Notes: generated from the letters alone by a model not told the origin. Positions 1 to 13,879 are shown, numbered from the stretch's first letter. The stretch: DNA of 64,000 nucleotides from Panaeolus papilionaceus (GCA_015501605.1 JADNRZ010000004.1:186001-250000), one strand, 5' to 3'. Numbers and translations are program-made.

Positions 1-1
1 T

Positions 2-3000
2 AGACGAGGTGCTGCTTCTACACGACAGATCAGGCCCGTGAATGGATCAAATACCTCTCAACCCGCTGATACTCGACCTTCGCAACCCAAATCTTCCAGC
101 GAGCGCAAAGGTACACCAGTATCGCGCCCTGAAACACCCGCAGCCACTGAATCAGGCCGTGAAGGTCAAGCAGAACCCAAGGCAAAGCCAAAAGAGCCCC
201 CATCTATCCCATCGAGCTCTCCAGCCCCATCAGTCACTACGAGTTCCGAGATCGGTTCTACACTCACAGACTCTGTTCCTCCTCCAATGGAACAACAAGA
301 GGCTAGTGCACCCAGCCCCGTACCACCTGCACCCAGCGCTGTACCTCAAGTACCTCCTGGTCTTTCGGCTCCACCTGGCATTCCGACACCAAGCCGTCCA
401 CCGCGCGCAGAAACAGCTTCACCTCAGACTCCTTTGCTTGCATCACAGTCTTCATACCAAATGTCCACAGCTGCGCGAGCTTTGCTCGATGACGTCAAAG
501 CCAGGCGGGAATCTATCCTCTCGTCCTCTACGTCTTTGTCGAGCCCATTCCCTGATTTTGACCGGACACTGCAGACACTTAGTGCAGATGACGGTGGGGG
601 TTTTAGTTTCAATTTTGACCCCAAACTTGTTGATGAAAGCAACGCCGATGAATCCTTACCTGCATTTGATATGGAAGCAATGGCACCTTTCAAAGGGTCA
701 TACGTGGAAGCGTTCCCTGCTCTGCGTCCCCCCTATGTGTCTGGCAATGGATCAACAACTCCGGGAAGTTCAATCTACGACCCCAGTCTTGCGCAACAAG
801 CAGGGAAACCCAGCAGTTACATGGGTTCATTCAACCCATTCGGACCTTCAGCTGATGACCGCATGTCCTCTGCAAACTCGTCCCTAAAAGGGAAGTACCC
901 CACTCTGGACGAAGAACGTAAAGTGTCCCGCTTCGGCTTTGCACGACACCGTCCGAACATGGGAGGTTCTCCATCACCACATCCCATGTCTTCGCTTCAC
1001 TCTGCTGACTCACATCATCACACACCTTTGGACGAACAACATCTGCATACTTGGAATTCAAACCTAAGTGGTCATCCCGAGTCACGTATCTTGCCCAATG
1101 CTCTCAACCAAACACAGGTCCACCCCCTTTCGCTACTGTCTCAACATCAAGCGTTGAGCGCCGAGCTTAGTGAAGTTCAACTTCGGAACTTCATTCAGTC
1201 GAGTCAAGGGGATGTCAACCTCAGGGGTTTCAGCAGTGAGTCGTTTCCTTTAGGGCGGGTGCACACTCTAATATAGCTCCATAGATGCCGCTCATACCGT
1301 ATTCTCGTCACAACATTTTGAAGACCCTGCAATTATGTCTGCAAGCTTCATCCCCTCGAACAATGAGCAACAATATTTCCCTCCTGTGGCCTACGGACCC
1401 CCACCTGGCTTGCCAGTCCCTCAATCTTTGGCATCCGGTCACCAAAGCCCATTACCTCAACAACAACAACAACATGGTGTAGGGGATGATAATCATCAAT
1501 CAGGTGAGTTACATTCAAATTCTTCTAAGGGGAGGGAGGCCTGTGTACCGAGCGCCGTGCTTTCAGTGCGGAATTTCTATTACCGACAATGATGCATCTC
1601 CACCACGCCATTCGCCCAAACTTCCTATTCGTTCCGCCGTTCTGGATAGTCCACCGCCTGTTTTAAATCAAGAATCAAGCAATTTGATACCCATTTCCTC
1701 CCTCCCCTTCTTGGTGTGGTGTTGGTGTCTTGCACAACGCTGATGTTCACATTGCTTCTGTTTATCACGATGAGTCTAGTCCCTTCCCGCCCCATTTCCT
1801 CCACCCCCCATCTTCCAACGTTGTCTTCCCCTGAAGAATTTCCGGCGCTTGTGTTCAATGAGCCTTCCCCTGTGAACACATCGAGTGATCAGCAATCTGT
1901 TCCGCTCCCGGCTATTTCAGAGGTTCAGAGCAAAGCAGGACGTAAGGCTGCAAAAAAGGCTGCTGCTGCTGACAAAGCTCTTGAGCGACAGAAGGTGGCT
2001 CAGGAAAAAGCCGAAGCGAAGGCAAGGCAGAAAGAGAAAGAAAAAGAAGAAAAGGATAGAGAGAAAGCTAAGATTAGTGAGGCTGCAAAGAAGTCCGTTA
2101 CTGCTTCTGTTACCATCTCTATTCCTGCTGCCACTGTCCCCACTCCGTCTTCTTCCTCCGCAAGTGCGAAGCGAGCTCAGGACCCTGCCGGGGCACCCAT
2201 CACGACCACAAATGAACCAAAATCTGTTGCCAGGAAAGCGGGCGCCAGCAAAACCAAAGCCCCAGAAGAAAACAAGGCACAATCCCAACCTACCGCAAAA
2301 CCAACTAAAAAACAAGCAGCCTCAGTATCAACTCCATCGAATGTCGTACCAACAGCACCCTCTGTCCAGGTCCCCCTCCTGTCGAAGAAACCTAAAAAAG
2401 TCAAGCCTATTACAAAGGCGACCAAGAACATGAAAGATGAGGAAACCCCAGATGATGTTGTTCCGTCATCGGTTGCAGATGGGGGCCTAACTGCAGACTC
2501 TAGCTCCGTCAATTCTCGAGCTCAGTCTGTTGATCGTCAGGAAGCCCCTCGATCCGTCATTGAGCTTTTGCAGCACATTAATCGTGTTCGTCCTGGTATA
2601 GACCTCGCAAGCAATCCTTTCTTTGACTTGCAAAAGCTTGGCTCTCCTGCAAAAATGCCATTAGAATATGGCCCCTTGGTCCATGCCCTCTCTGCTTTGT
2701 CCGTTGGCGGTGGTTCATTCACCAATAGCATGCCCTCAGGGTCAATCGACAATGCTGTCTCTTCGTTCCAACAGCTATTGGAAACACTCACTCAAACAAT
2801 CTCAGATCTCCTGCGTCTTCTTCCTAGAACGACTTGGGATGACAGTTCTTCATTTGACGGTGTGCTCCGTGACATGCTCAAGGGAGACGACTTCCTGGAC
2901 GACGGCGGTGAAGACGGTCCGAGTAAAGAAGACGAAGTGGCTGCGCTTACGTTGGCTTTAGAAAGACGTGCTAGATGGATGGAGGTGCAGTTGTCAAAGC

Positions 3001-3287
3001 TCGAGGAACTCCATCGCGATATCAACACTGCGGCTGTTCGTGCTGTTCTCTCATTCAATGATAACGGCTGGGATAGGCACCAATTCCTGCCCGTTGTCGG
3101 CAACACTCTCAGTCGGTTCGATGCCATTGGAATTGTCGAAGAAAATGGCGTTGTGCGACACGTGACGGCGGATGAACTTGAAAAGAAATTGGCGGTGGCC
3201 AAGGAGGCAGCGGTTTTTGCGGAGACAGAAATTCGAGAAATGATGGAGAGGTTTCAGGGAGCGCAGTTTTTGGGCGATGATATCTAA
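2..3287 (+). CDS. CCR4-NOT subunit 4-like protein, C-terminal part (5' end outside window)
   Basis: The frame is open from the window edge, so the gene is truncated at its 5' end. My model has exons 2-1235, 1285-1503 and 1780-3287, all with GT-AG introns, giving about 986 residues that stay in phase. The N-terminal half is Ser/Pro/Thr-rich and disordered. A short SRFGFAR segment near residue 310 recalls the post-RRM tail of NOT4 proteins. A Lys/Glu/Ala-rich basic coiled coil (AGRKAAKKAAAADKALER) follows, then a folded C-terminal helical region. NOT4 is the RING E3 ligase of the CCR4-NOT deadenylase. The RING and RRM that would prove this lie upstream of the window. The second intron (276 nt) is much longer than the roughly 50 nt usual here and may hide an exon. 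Family assignment is an inference from the tail only. Confidence 0.5.
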
Positions 3288-3348
3288 AATAATCCTACAT
3301 TGTCGTACATTATTGTTTCGACGTTCTATTAATGATTATTAATGATTT

Positions 3349-5869
3349 TCAGTTACCACTGCTTTTTTTTTCATCGTCGTCAGGATATAGCTGTGGTTGT
3401 AATCAGGATTGAGAGGAGACTAAACACTTGACGAAATCGACTAACCTTTCCAGGGTTCATGATGTTCAAAGGGTCGACAGCGTTCTTGATTGTTTTCATA
3501 AGCGCAACAGTGGGTAATCCTAGTTCTTCCACCAGATACTCCTTCTTTCCGATACCCACACCATGCTCACCGGTACCTATCAAGGTTGATTAAAATTTAG
3601 TGGCTGCATAAATTGCTGGTTCGTACTCACATGTTCCATCCATCGCAATGGCTCGCCGGACAAGCCGGTGAACTGCTTGACTTGCTGCTTCACGTTCTTT
3701 ATCAATGTCAAAAAGAATAAGGGCATGAAAATTTCCGTCTCCAACATGGCCAACGATAGTGCTTTGCAAGCCGCATAGCTTCAAGTCTTTCTTTGTTTCA
3801 TATACCAGTTTAGGAAGGCAAGATACTGGAACGCTATGGAGGGTATTGTGTGAGGTGGGTTGGGATGAAATGAAAATAATATGCAACAAACCAGACATCT
3901 GTTGTCCAACATCTGCGACCAGGGTGGGCAGCAAGACTGGACATTAATGCATACTTCCGATTTTGCCACAATTCCTCCGCTTCCTCGTCTGTGGAGGCAA
4001 ACTCGAAGTTAAGACTGCCATGCTTTTCGACGATTTTCCTGATGACGTCGGCAGTATGACCTACAGAGTAGTCGTCTCCCTGAAGTTTGAAAAATAGAGT
4101 GTCCTTTACGGGATAGGCCTTGGAAACAAGTCCCGCCTCATTGATAGCACTCATCACTGACCATGATTTAACAATGCATCTGCAAAAAGAAACAAGAGGG
4201 AACGCACTGTTATCGTCAAGAAGTTCGACGCATTCTGTATCTTTGATTAGTTTCTTTAGTACCTGATAGATGATAATAAAATAGCTCACGGATATGAGTG
4301 CCTTGAGACGAGTTCAAGGCTTCCTGTACAGCATCTACAGCGTGTTGAACGGTGGGGAACTGAACGACAGCAACCTTGGTGGGCAATAGGGGTGCCAGAC
4401 GAAGTGTTGCTGGGAACTTTTAGGACATGGGGATGTCGAAGCGACGCAAAAGCATCAAATAAGGACGGCACCTTCAGTAATTATTCCCAACGTTCCTTCG
4501 GCGCCAATGAAAAGTTTAGTTGTGTCGAAACCCGCTGCAGACTTTCTTGCGCGACTTCTGGTCTTGATTACCTCCCCATTAGGTAACACTACTGTCTGAG
4601 GAGACATCAGCATTCTGAAGATAGGGGCAATAGATCAAAAATGACCAGATTCAATATCCATTCTGCCCTCGCTGTCCCATAACGAACAGCATTTGCTGTA
4701 ATAAAAAGAATGTAAATAATTAATCTCAGTGCAGATATGTCAGTCAGACTACTCACTTCCACTACACCCTGTACCAACCATTCCACCAATGGTCTAATTC
4801 CAGGCACAATTGAGCCTTGATACACACATGTTGGGGTTGAGACCATGGAACGTACCGCACCAGGTCCAGGGTCCAGCTGCGCAAGAATAATTCAACAATT
4901 AAGAATTCGACACGTCGGCAAAGATTTTGACTAACAGGAAAAAACAATGGAATGCCTCGGTCCTTGAGTGTGTGGTTAATATCTTCCCATCGTGTACCCG
5001 CTTGACAGGTAAGATCAGAGTCGTCCTCTAACAAATCATGTCCATAAGAGAGAGAGAGACGCAAATTGACGAGGACGTAAATCAAACCATTTATGTGCAA
5101 TATTTTGTCCATTTTAGACATGTCCAGGCAAATGCTTCCGGTGGGATACTGTAGAATACAGTCAAATAGTTACAAGGGATGCAGGAATGAAGTTTCGGAA
5201 CAAGTACCCCTGAGAAATGACCCTCCAAGCTTGTTGCACCGCTGTAGGAGACCACAGGCACTCGGTACCTTCTTGCAATATTAACAATCTTGACGACATC
5301 CTCAGTCGAATGCGGACGGACCTGCCATCCAACCTAAATATATAGATGTCCTAAGAAATCAAGGGCAAGACGCACAATAACCGCATGAGGGCTTGCATGA
5401 TGATATGAGTGCTCAGATGAGCCGTAGGTGGTTAAGTCTTGTGCATCTGTAACGACAGAGCCTGGGACAGGGAACGTTGATTTCAGTTCTTCGATGGCTC
5501 GTTGAAGGGCCTGTGGGTTGGCATAAGTAGCTCCACTTAAAGTTGTGGGTTTGGAATTCTGTGGGTTTGTCACAGTTTCTTTGGTCTATTTTGTCGTGAT
5601 AAGTATGCGAAAAACAGCCGAAAATACGAGAATATTCTTACTGGGATAGAGTGATAAATAGCGAAGAGTAACACACCTGACGCTGCTATCTGCAACGAAA
5701 GACGTTGAGCATTCGATCCACGAAATGAGGATGAGTAGGGATTAAAGCGAGAGAGTGAGGTTTTAGAGTGAGCAGATAAAGGAGCAGATGTTGTAAAAGT
5801 ACGATTAATTAAAATTTTACGCAAAGGAGTTGAGCAAGTAGAATTTAGACGAAGGAAAGAGGCAGCCAT
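3349..5869 (-). CDS. DLD1: D-lactate dehydrogenase (cytochrome), mitochondrial, FAD-linked
   Basis: Oxidises D-lactate to pyruvate and passes electrons to cytochrome c in the inner-membrane/intermembrane space. The assembled protein is about 580 residues from some 13 exons. Residues 1-30 are basic and hydroxylated (mitochondrial presequence), followed by a hydrophobic segment near residues 60-72. The FAD-binding PCMH fold is shown by YSGATSLEGHF, the LDPGPGATIGG loop and GCSGTNAVRYGTA. The C-terminal FAD-oxidase domain shows IVGHVGDGNFHA and GEHGVGIGKK, followed by the NPGKLYP end typical of the family. A final 51 nt intron (GTTAGT...CACAG) puts the stop at 3349; reading through it would end in an unrelated tail. 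One exon is only 21 nt (4856-4876, encoding LDPGPGA). The gene is divergent from EAF1/VID21 with 163 bp between start codons. Confidence 0.93.
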
Positions 5870-6032
5870 CGAATCAAAGCCAAGAGACGCGCGCTCAAAC
5901 TCGGAGTCAAGGATTGGGGAATAAATATAGATTGGTCAATTACATAAGCACATATGTTCTCACTCGATACCTAAAGCAGACAACCTTCCTTCATTTACAA
6001 CCTCCACCATACTCTAAACAAAATATTTCCTT
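5870..6032. promoter_or_regulatory. Compact divergent promoter between DLD1 and EAF1/VID21
   Basis: Only 163 bp separate the two start codons, so both promoters and 5' leaders must share this stretch. It is A/T-rich with pyrimidine-rich leader sequence just upstream of the plus-strand ATG. No unambiguous TATA box was seen. Confidence 0.5.
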
Positions 6033-9000
6033 ATGTCCGAGATCTTGGATGACACTCACTTAGAAGGACGTTTAGACTCATTAAAGTGAATATTTACTTA
6101 TTTATCTCTCATTAATATCAGTTTTTCTCAATCATTTTATCCAGTTCCATTCTAACGCGCCGTAATGATTTTCTTAAGGAGCTCTACTCGATGATGCACA
6201 CACAAGAAGGTTTCTTACATATGACGGACATAGACGATGAAGACACTTCTCTTAAAGCGTTTATTTCAAAGTATGACCTGAGGAAAAGGTATATTTCTAC
6301 CTTTTAGTTCATATCATGGCCACTTAACTAGGTTCCAGCCAAGTGAACGCTTCAATATCAAATCTGGACGAAGAAGAGTTCCTCTCAGCCCTTCACAAAA
6401 CCAGTCTCCATCAACCTGAACCTGAGCCACCGAACGCTTCGGCTTTTGAACATACAGAGGTCAAGCATTCATCTTCCACTCGCACAACTCGGAGCCGTTC
6501 TCGTGCTGCAGAACTGGTTCATATACCGTCTGCATCTATAAACTCTACAGAAGGGCACGCAAAGGATGTCAATAGCTCACCAGAAGTTGTAGAGGGGACT
6601 GCCGCTAATCCCTTGTCCGACAAAGAGCATTCCAAATCACCAGAGCCACGAACTGATGCAAGCTCAAAAGACGATGACGACTTGGACACACTCGACCTCA
6701 TTGGTTCCAGCTCTCCAGTTTCACAGAACGAGAAGCAGCTGTCAGAAAATCCTCCAAGCCCACCATCTAATCGTAATACATCACCTCTTCCGTCCAATGT
6801 CACCGAACCACCATCAACTCGTGATTCGGACGTTCCCATACCTCATCCCACCATTGCTGAAGGAAAGAAGGAGATGGACCTTGTAAAGACCCCGATGCCG
6901 AAGGAGGAACATGTAGACGCGGAAATGGTTACAGAGGAAATGGTTTCGAAGGGAGCAAGCCAGCCAGTGGATGAGAGTTTATCTATGGATGTGGACGAAG
7001 ATTCTACGGTCGATGAACATATTCCCTCACCTCCTGCTCCGGACAAAGAAACGGAAATAAGTGAAGCAAACATAGTCACATCTCCTCCTGATAAAGTGTC
7101 TGCTGTTCCTGTGGAGGATCAAGCTCCGAGTACTAATGGAACTATCGACCCTTCTATACTCTCAGCGCCAGAGCCAACACTACTCCAACACCCAAAGGTC
7201 CCCTATATTCCCATTAAAATAACCTATCCGCCAAGCCTCCATAAAGCGATCCAGATACCACACACAACACCAATAGACCAGCCCAATTTCACTTTCGAAT
7301 CGGTCGTTGAAAGCAAACCAACGCTATCCGGGAACGATGAAGCTGCTGCGAAAAAGGCTTCCTTTGACTACCCATTACCTCCTCTTTCCCTCCTTCCACC
7401 CGAATTCACTCGCAAAGCCAAATCGTCGAAGAGAAAGCGCAATCCTGAGAAGGAAGTCAAGAAGGAAAAGGACCGCGACGAACTACCTTTGGGTATACAT
7501 CGATGGAATGCGTCTATACTGGCGAATCCGGTGTGGCGGAGAGTTGCACGATCAACAAAGTGTTTGAGCACCAAGGAGTGGTCGGCGAGTACATATTCTT
7601 GCTTTTCTTAAAATATTCACTGAAGCTGCGTCCGCACATAGATTGCCATGACAGAGCTGAAGCTCATGCGTACTTTGGAACGGATCGAACGCCTGAAAGA
7701 GGAAGGTCGCTGGAGTTTCAGGCAACCCAAAAAGCAGAGGGGAGTGGGGGGTCTTGCAAAGACACATTGGGACTATTTGCTGGACGAGATGGTAAGCCTT
7801 ATTCCTTACCATTCTGCGATTGCACTCATATGGTCTGCTTTTAGAAATGGATGCGATTAGACTTTCGAGAAGAGCGCCGATGGAAGTTGGTAGTTGCCTA
7901 CAACCTTGCTCATGCTGCCGTGGATTGGCACTCGTTAGATACCCTAGAGGAAAGACTTGAAGCTGGTGTTTGTGTTAAGTGGAAACCTGTCGTTCCAAAA
8001 GAACGGCCACAATCCGAGCCCATGGAAGCCGAACCCCGGGAGCATCATTCCGCCCCACCCCAGCCGCAACCTCAACCAAGCACTTCGTTTTTGGGCGTCG
8101 ATTACGGATCCGATATAGACGACGAAGACATGGAAACCGATGAACAGCAAGTCATCGACTCTTTGGAACCGTCCAATGCAGCAGCAGACGCGCTTGCGGA
8201 TAGCGAGGAGCTTAAGCTCAAGACCGAAGATGTAGATGACCCCATGCCTCTGGATCTTCACTCTATGATCAATACAACTGGCAGTCCCATGAATGGTCTA
8301 CCAACGTCTGAGGGTGATGCACTGGCATCGTCCACGCCGGTGGGTGGACTCAAGATGTCTTCCAGCAACCCTCTGCTTGGGGATACATCTACTAAGTCGA
8401 GCTCCCAGTCTGCCAACGAGGATGGCGATAGCCAAAGCGCGTTTCCAAAAATATCCAAACAGCAGCTGGCTCCTGTACGCGAGAAGATTGTCTATGGGGA
8501 CTTCTCCCAGGTCTTTTTGACGATGGAGGACATCGCTGACGTCGTGACTGAAGAGTTGGAGGCAGCAGATCTAACCAACCTTAATGTCTTGTTCCCTGAA
8601 CTAACTCCTTTAACGCTACTCGGTGTCGCACCTCCTGCACCTCCCCCCGTGGATGGGAGGAAGAAAGGCGAAAAGCGTTTTGACAGAGACGACCCCAACA
8701 AACGCATTGAAGATGCAACATACACCAAACTGTACCCAATCGGTCGCTTCATGTATGAAAAGCCAACACTCCTTGGGCCCTTACAGCCTGCCAAGCGTTG
8801 GAAGGACGATCATTGGTTGCCTGCACCTGAAATTTTGTGGACGCAAGACAATGACGTCGGGGTTCGCACGGGTGTTGAGGACGTCGGTGTGAGCAATGGT
8901 AAGAGAGCGAGTGTCTGACGATTGGTGTGGTTATTGACTCATTAATATAGACCTCTTCGAGGGGAGACCCGCCGCTACCAGTTTCGGGTTTCAAATCCAG

Positions 9001-10531
9001 ACATCGTCGTTCAAGGATAAAGATAATCGGAAACGCGGTGCTTGCGACATCGTGTGGAACGCCAACGACGATGTTTTGCTCAAGTCACTTGTTGACAGAT
9101 ATTCGAACAACTGGGCACTCATTGCCGAGTGTTATAACTCATCGCGGCTTACAACTCCAAGTGACAAGAGATCTGCAACTGAGTGTGCCGAGAGATGGAA
9201 GGAAAGGTGGGGACAGGAACGGAAAATCCCACTGCCAGATGCAGCTGTCCCGTCGCAAGCTATATTGGATGAAGCAGGTCCGAGCGTGATAATGGCCTCC
9301 AGTAGTCAAATGACGACTCGTGGAGTAAAGAGACTGGCGAGTTCGAGTGTATCGAGCAGTGCTCCTCCGATCATGACCAGCGGAAGCGAGCCCAAAAAGC
9401 GGAGAAGGCACCTTGTCCTCCAAGAGGGTATTCGGAGACTCGCTAGGAGACGGCAAGAAAACACGGCGAAGCTCGGTGAGTTATTTGTGCTTAATTAAAA
9501 GAGATAGTTACAGATAGACTCTAACGGCACTCTATTGAAATCAGCTACGCAGCGCAAATCTACAGGGATTCATGAAACTCACAGCCAGTACAACAAGCTT
9601 CCAAAGCTCACTCCGGCCGAGTTGGGGAGGATGAAAGCCGAGCGTGATATGCAAGCTAACCAAGAACTTGCATTGGCTCGAAGGAGACAAGAAGAACTTG
9701 CTCGACTCCGAGACCAGGCTTCGCGCGGGGGTGCTATCCCCATAGCGCAACAAGCTTCACAGCAGCAGGGGCAACAGCAGGGTCAGGCTGGACAACCAAA
9801 CGCTCAAGCACCTTCTCAGACACCCCAAGTTCAAGCAGGTCAACAGCCACAGCCTTCTTTACCTGGGTCTGTATCATCATTGCCGCAAACGTCACCTCCA
9901 GTGCCAACACCGCACCAGCCAACACCGCCTCAAGTTGCGCCCACTCAGAATCAACAGTTAGTGCAACTGCAGCAATTACAAGCTCAAGCTCAGGCTCAAG
10001 TGGCTCAGCAACAGCACCAAGCGGCAGCAGCAGCAGCGGCCGCACAAAATCGGGTCAACCAAGTGGGTCAATCGGGATCACTTGGGAATCGCCCGACAAG
10101 ATTGGCGGCAGCTACTGGCAATAACCGGAATCATCCTCAACAAATGTTATTGCAGCAAGCAAGACTGGCACTTGGACCACAACAACTGGTGTGTGAAACT
10201 GTTTTAAGGAAAGCTTGGTTCGTTTGTGGCTTACCATCACCCGCAGGGACAGCTTGGTTTATTACAACAAGCTCAGGGGGCAGCTGGTGGTGTCAATGGA
10301 AATTTTTATGGGTTACCATCGAACCTTACTCAAGAACAAGTGAGGGAAAAAAAATAGGATTCGTGCTTTTTTTGGAAAGAAAAACTGATGATTATATAGA
10401 TATTGATGTTGGCTCTTACGGCTCAGCAGCAAGCTCAACAACAGCAGCAACAGGCGCACCAACAACAGCAGCAGCAAAGTCAAGGTGCAAACAGTCATAC
10501 TAATGCCAATAGTTTCATGCCTCAGACTTGA
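6033..10531 (+). CDS. EAF1: Chromatin modification-related protein EAF1/VID21 (NuA4 scaffold; HSA and SANT domains)
   Basis: Scaffold of the NuA4 histone acetyltransferase complex in the nucleus. Translation starts at MSEILDD; two short N-terminal exons carry the family's opening helix (ILTRRNDFLKELYSM). A long acidic Ser/Pro-rich region follows. The HSA domain lies around 7650-7930 (RIERLKEEGRWSFRQPKK, then WDYLLDEM joined across an intron to KWMRLDFREERRWK). A Myb/SANT domain is encoded near 9050-9210 (DIVWNANDDVLLKSL to ECAERWKERW). The C-terminus is Gln-rich and ends in alternating Q runs. My model has about nine exons and about 1,340 residues. The splice junction near 7588/7655 is the least certain. 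HSA plus SANT plus Gln-rich tail distinguishes EAF1/VID21 from SWI/SNF ATPases, and no helicase domain is present. Confidence 0.9.
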
Positions 10532-11071
10532 ACATCTTGGCAAAGCCTCAAACCGACAAACCGGTGCATCCCTGAGCGAGCTTAGCTGGCCCAAGAAAGA
10601 CCAAGTGAGAAGCGGACTTTTAAAAAACGTCACACAAATGGTTTGCGGCGAGATGTATTATCAAGTAGCAACGAGATTTACGGAAAGTCTTTTCTTTCTT
10701 TCTTTTTTTATATCGTGCGTTGAATAGAGAGGAATAGTTTTTTTGTAAATTTATTTAATGAATCTTTTTTGAATGATTTTCAAAGATATTTTATTCGAAG
10801 AGAAAGAAATAAAGAATAAAGAAATTACAAGTGATGAATTGTTTTTTGAAGTTGATGCCGTAAATTTATTCCTTTTTAATTCGCGTCTGGTTCTGTTTCT
10901 TTCTCCATATACCAAGCCCTTTTCCATTAGACCTAGCCGTTCACCATACACTTAATTTCTCCTCTCTTTCATCTCTCTTCTTTACCACCACCACCACCAC
11001 CACCTTTCCTTTCCCTTCTTTTAAAAACTTTATATTATTACACTTCATCCTTATTATACACCTCTCCAATT
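10532..11071. other. Intergenic: EAF1 3' flank and glucanase promoter
   Basis: No gene seen. The middle is A/T-rich; a (CCA)n tract lies near 10985-11003, and a pyrimidine-rich leader with TTATATTATTA precedes the glucanase start codon. Confidence 0.5.
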
Positions 11072-13879
11072 ATGTCTCATCCACCGGGTGATTCTACCCG
11101 CAATATTGCCTATGATCCTTTACCATTGACCAACGACGACCACCAATCCAATGCTCTTTACAATGCTCCTCCTTCTCCAGATGCTCGCAATACCATCTTC
11201 CATACCCCACAAACACTACCTTCACAACTACCAGAAGACACTGCCATTCCACCAGGAGCAGCTCAGCCTCGTTTTCTGGGTGCTGCTCTTTATGACGCCC
11301 CAACAATAAGAGACTCGATCGCTTCCTCTCAAGTCAGCTATCATCCAGCTTCAGAATACAATTCTTCTGTCTATGCCCTGAATGACCCAACGGCAGCAAC
11401 AGGTGGTTATCGTGACGACCCGAGAGGCAGTTACTACAACGGTGAACCTGTTCCAATCTCACCCGTCGGCGCCACAACTAGAGCTTTGGAAGAAAAAAGA
11501 AACGTTTATGCCTCTCCCAGAAGATCAAAGCGCAAACTCTTACTTATCGCCGCTGCCGCTCTTGTAGTCGTAATTATAGGCGTCATGCTCCCAGTTTACT
11601 TCTTGGTCATCAAGAATTCAAACGACAAGGAACCCAACAGTGGTGGAGGCAAAGATAAAAACAACGATCACATCTCACATTCTTCTTCTGCCCCTGCCCC
11701 GACTGCTTCCACAAAACCGGTCTGGGGTGGTGATGGTTCAACAGTAGAACTAGAGGACGGCACAACCTTCATCTATAGGAATCCATTTGGTGGTCATTGG
11801 TATTATGACGAGAATGATCCTCTCAACAACGGTGCAAAGGCTCAGTCCTGGACATCTGGTCTCAACGAAACCTTCCGGTATGGCATTGAAAAAATCCGGG
11901 GGTACGTTTTCACTTGTCTCCTTTTTTTTTCTTTCTTCCCGTTACTCGAGTCTCTGACCTTCTCCTAGTGTCAATTTGGGCGGATGGTTAAACACAGAAC
12001 CTGTGAGTAATTATTCTTTTTCAAGTTTATGATCATGGACTCAATCGACCCTTTCCTTGACTAGTTCATGTTAGTTTGTCCTTAATTTATCGTCCCGTGC
12101 TCGACCTGAATAACCTTGTTTCATGCAGTTCACCGGCACTTTATGAGAAATACTTGACTGCCCCAAATCCTGCCGTCGACGAATGGACTCTCAGCGAAAA
12201 CATGGCAGCAGATACAGCAGGGGGTGGTCTTGCGCAAATGGAAGAGCATTACAAGACATTCATCGTACGTGCAAAACCTGCCAGAACCTTTTTATTACAA
12301 GTCCTCATTTTCTTGACAGACAGAAAAAGATTTCGCTGACGTCGCCGCTGCTGGACTCAATTGGGTTCGCATTCCAATAGGTTGGTGGGCTATTGAGGTC
12401 TGGCCTGGAGAACCTTTCTTACCCAAGGTATCTTGGAAGTGAGTACCCCCTTGTTTACTGCCATGATCTCCCTTTCATGGATCTTTTGTAGCTACTTCTT
12501 GAAGGCAATCAAGTGGGCTCGCAAATACGGTTTGAGGATTAATCTCGACCTTCATGCTCTACCAGGAAGTCAAAATGGCTGGAACCACTCGGGTCGTTTC
12601 GGTACAACTGGCTTTTTGAACGGCCCCATGGGTTACGCGAACGCGCAGCGATCTCTCGACTACATTCGCATTATCGCCGAGTTTATCTCTCAACCTCAGT
12701 ATAAGGACGTTGTCCCAATGTTTGGTATCATCAACGAACCTCAGGGAAACACCATTGGTCAGGACGCCCTTGCCAGATTGTAGGTTTTTTTCTTTCTTTC
12801 TGTATTTGGAGCTTAAATCACCCTCCCCTTCTCAGTTATATGGAAGCTTACAAGATTATCCGTGCCGCTGGTGGTACCGGTGAAGGCAACGGACCTTTCA
12901 TCTCCTTCCATGACGGATTCTTGCCTAGAAGCCAGTGGGCAAATTTCATTCCCAATGCTGATCGCATCACCCTCGATACCCACCCTTACCTGTGCTTCGG
13001 TGGTCAGTCCACTGCTCCAATGTCAAGTTATGCCAACACCCCTTGCAGTACCTGGGGTGGTGCTGTAAACACATCGATGCGAGCATTCGGTCTCACAAAC
13101 GCCGGCGAATTCAGCAATGCCGTTACTGACTGTGGCTTATTCCTGAACGGTGTCAATCTTGGTACTCGTTATGAGGGTGACTATCCTGGTGTCTGGCCGC
13201 GACAAGGAAGCTGCACACCTTGGACAGACTACCAAAACTATTCACCTGCGATGAAAGCTGACATCAAGCAATTTGCTCTCGCAAGTATGGACGCTCTTCA
13301 GGTATGTGCACAAGTTCAAGGCTCCAGGTGATACATTGACCTCCGTCCCAGCACTACTTCTTCTGGACATGGAAAATTGGTCCTTCGCTTCGTACAGGCA
13401 AGGTCGAAACACCTGCCTGGTCCTACCAACTCGGCCTGCTGAACGACTGGATGCCAACAGATCCTCGTGAAGCTGATGGTGTTTGCGGCAACACTGACCC
13501 ATGGACCCCACCTCTTAGTCCATACCAGACCGGCGGTGCCGGGGCTGGTGATATCCCAGCAGCCGCAACAGCTAGCCTCGCGTGGCCACCCCCGTCATTG
13601 AGCATGGCTGGTGCTGTTGCCAATCTCCCATCTTATACTCCGACTGGAGCGATCCCAACTCTCCCAGTGCCTTCACAAGACCCCAAGGCAACATCATCTG
13701 TGGACTTTGGCAGTGGTTGGAATAATGCCGCTGATAACGCTGGTATTTCGCAACCAATCGCAACTTGCCAGTATCCCGACCCATGGGTTGACCCTGGTAC
13801 CGCTCCGCCGCCTGTCTGTGGTGCGGCTGCTCGCCGAGAAGTACCTGCACCATTGATCACGCCACCCCCGACCGCCTAA
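11072..13879 (+). CDS. GH5_9 glucan 1,3-beta-glucosidase (exo-beta-1,3-glucanase), type II membrane protein
   Basis: Probably removes glucose from beta-1,3-glucan during wall remodelling at the plasma membrane. The N-terminal about 150 residues are a soluble Pro/Ser-rich cytoplasmic tail. One transmembrane helix follows (residues about 153-180, KRKLLLIAAAALVVVIIGV), then a Ser-rich stalk and the catalytic domain. Domain hallmarks are VNLGGWLNTEPF, the acid/base Glu in IINEPQG, and the nucleophile Glu in NAGEFSNAVTDCG followed by LFLNG. A Pro-rich C-terminal extension of about 110 residues follows the GH5 fold. There are about seven exons, and the whole protein is about 740 residues. The absence of a cleavable signal peptide and the internal anchor fit the EXG2/EXGD-like subgroup rather than secreted EXG1. 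Confidence 0.92.

Noticed and set aside
42..887. 281-codon frame overlapping the NOT4-like exon
   Set aside because: Shadow frame. The overlapping frame is longer, open to the window edge and continues in phase through two introns.
1917..2315. Phe/Leu-rich minus-strand frame opposite the Lys/Glu-rich coiled coil
   Set aside because: Phe-rich translation is the expected antisense of AAG/GAA-rich coding sequence; no support as a gene.
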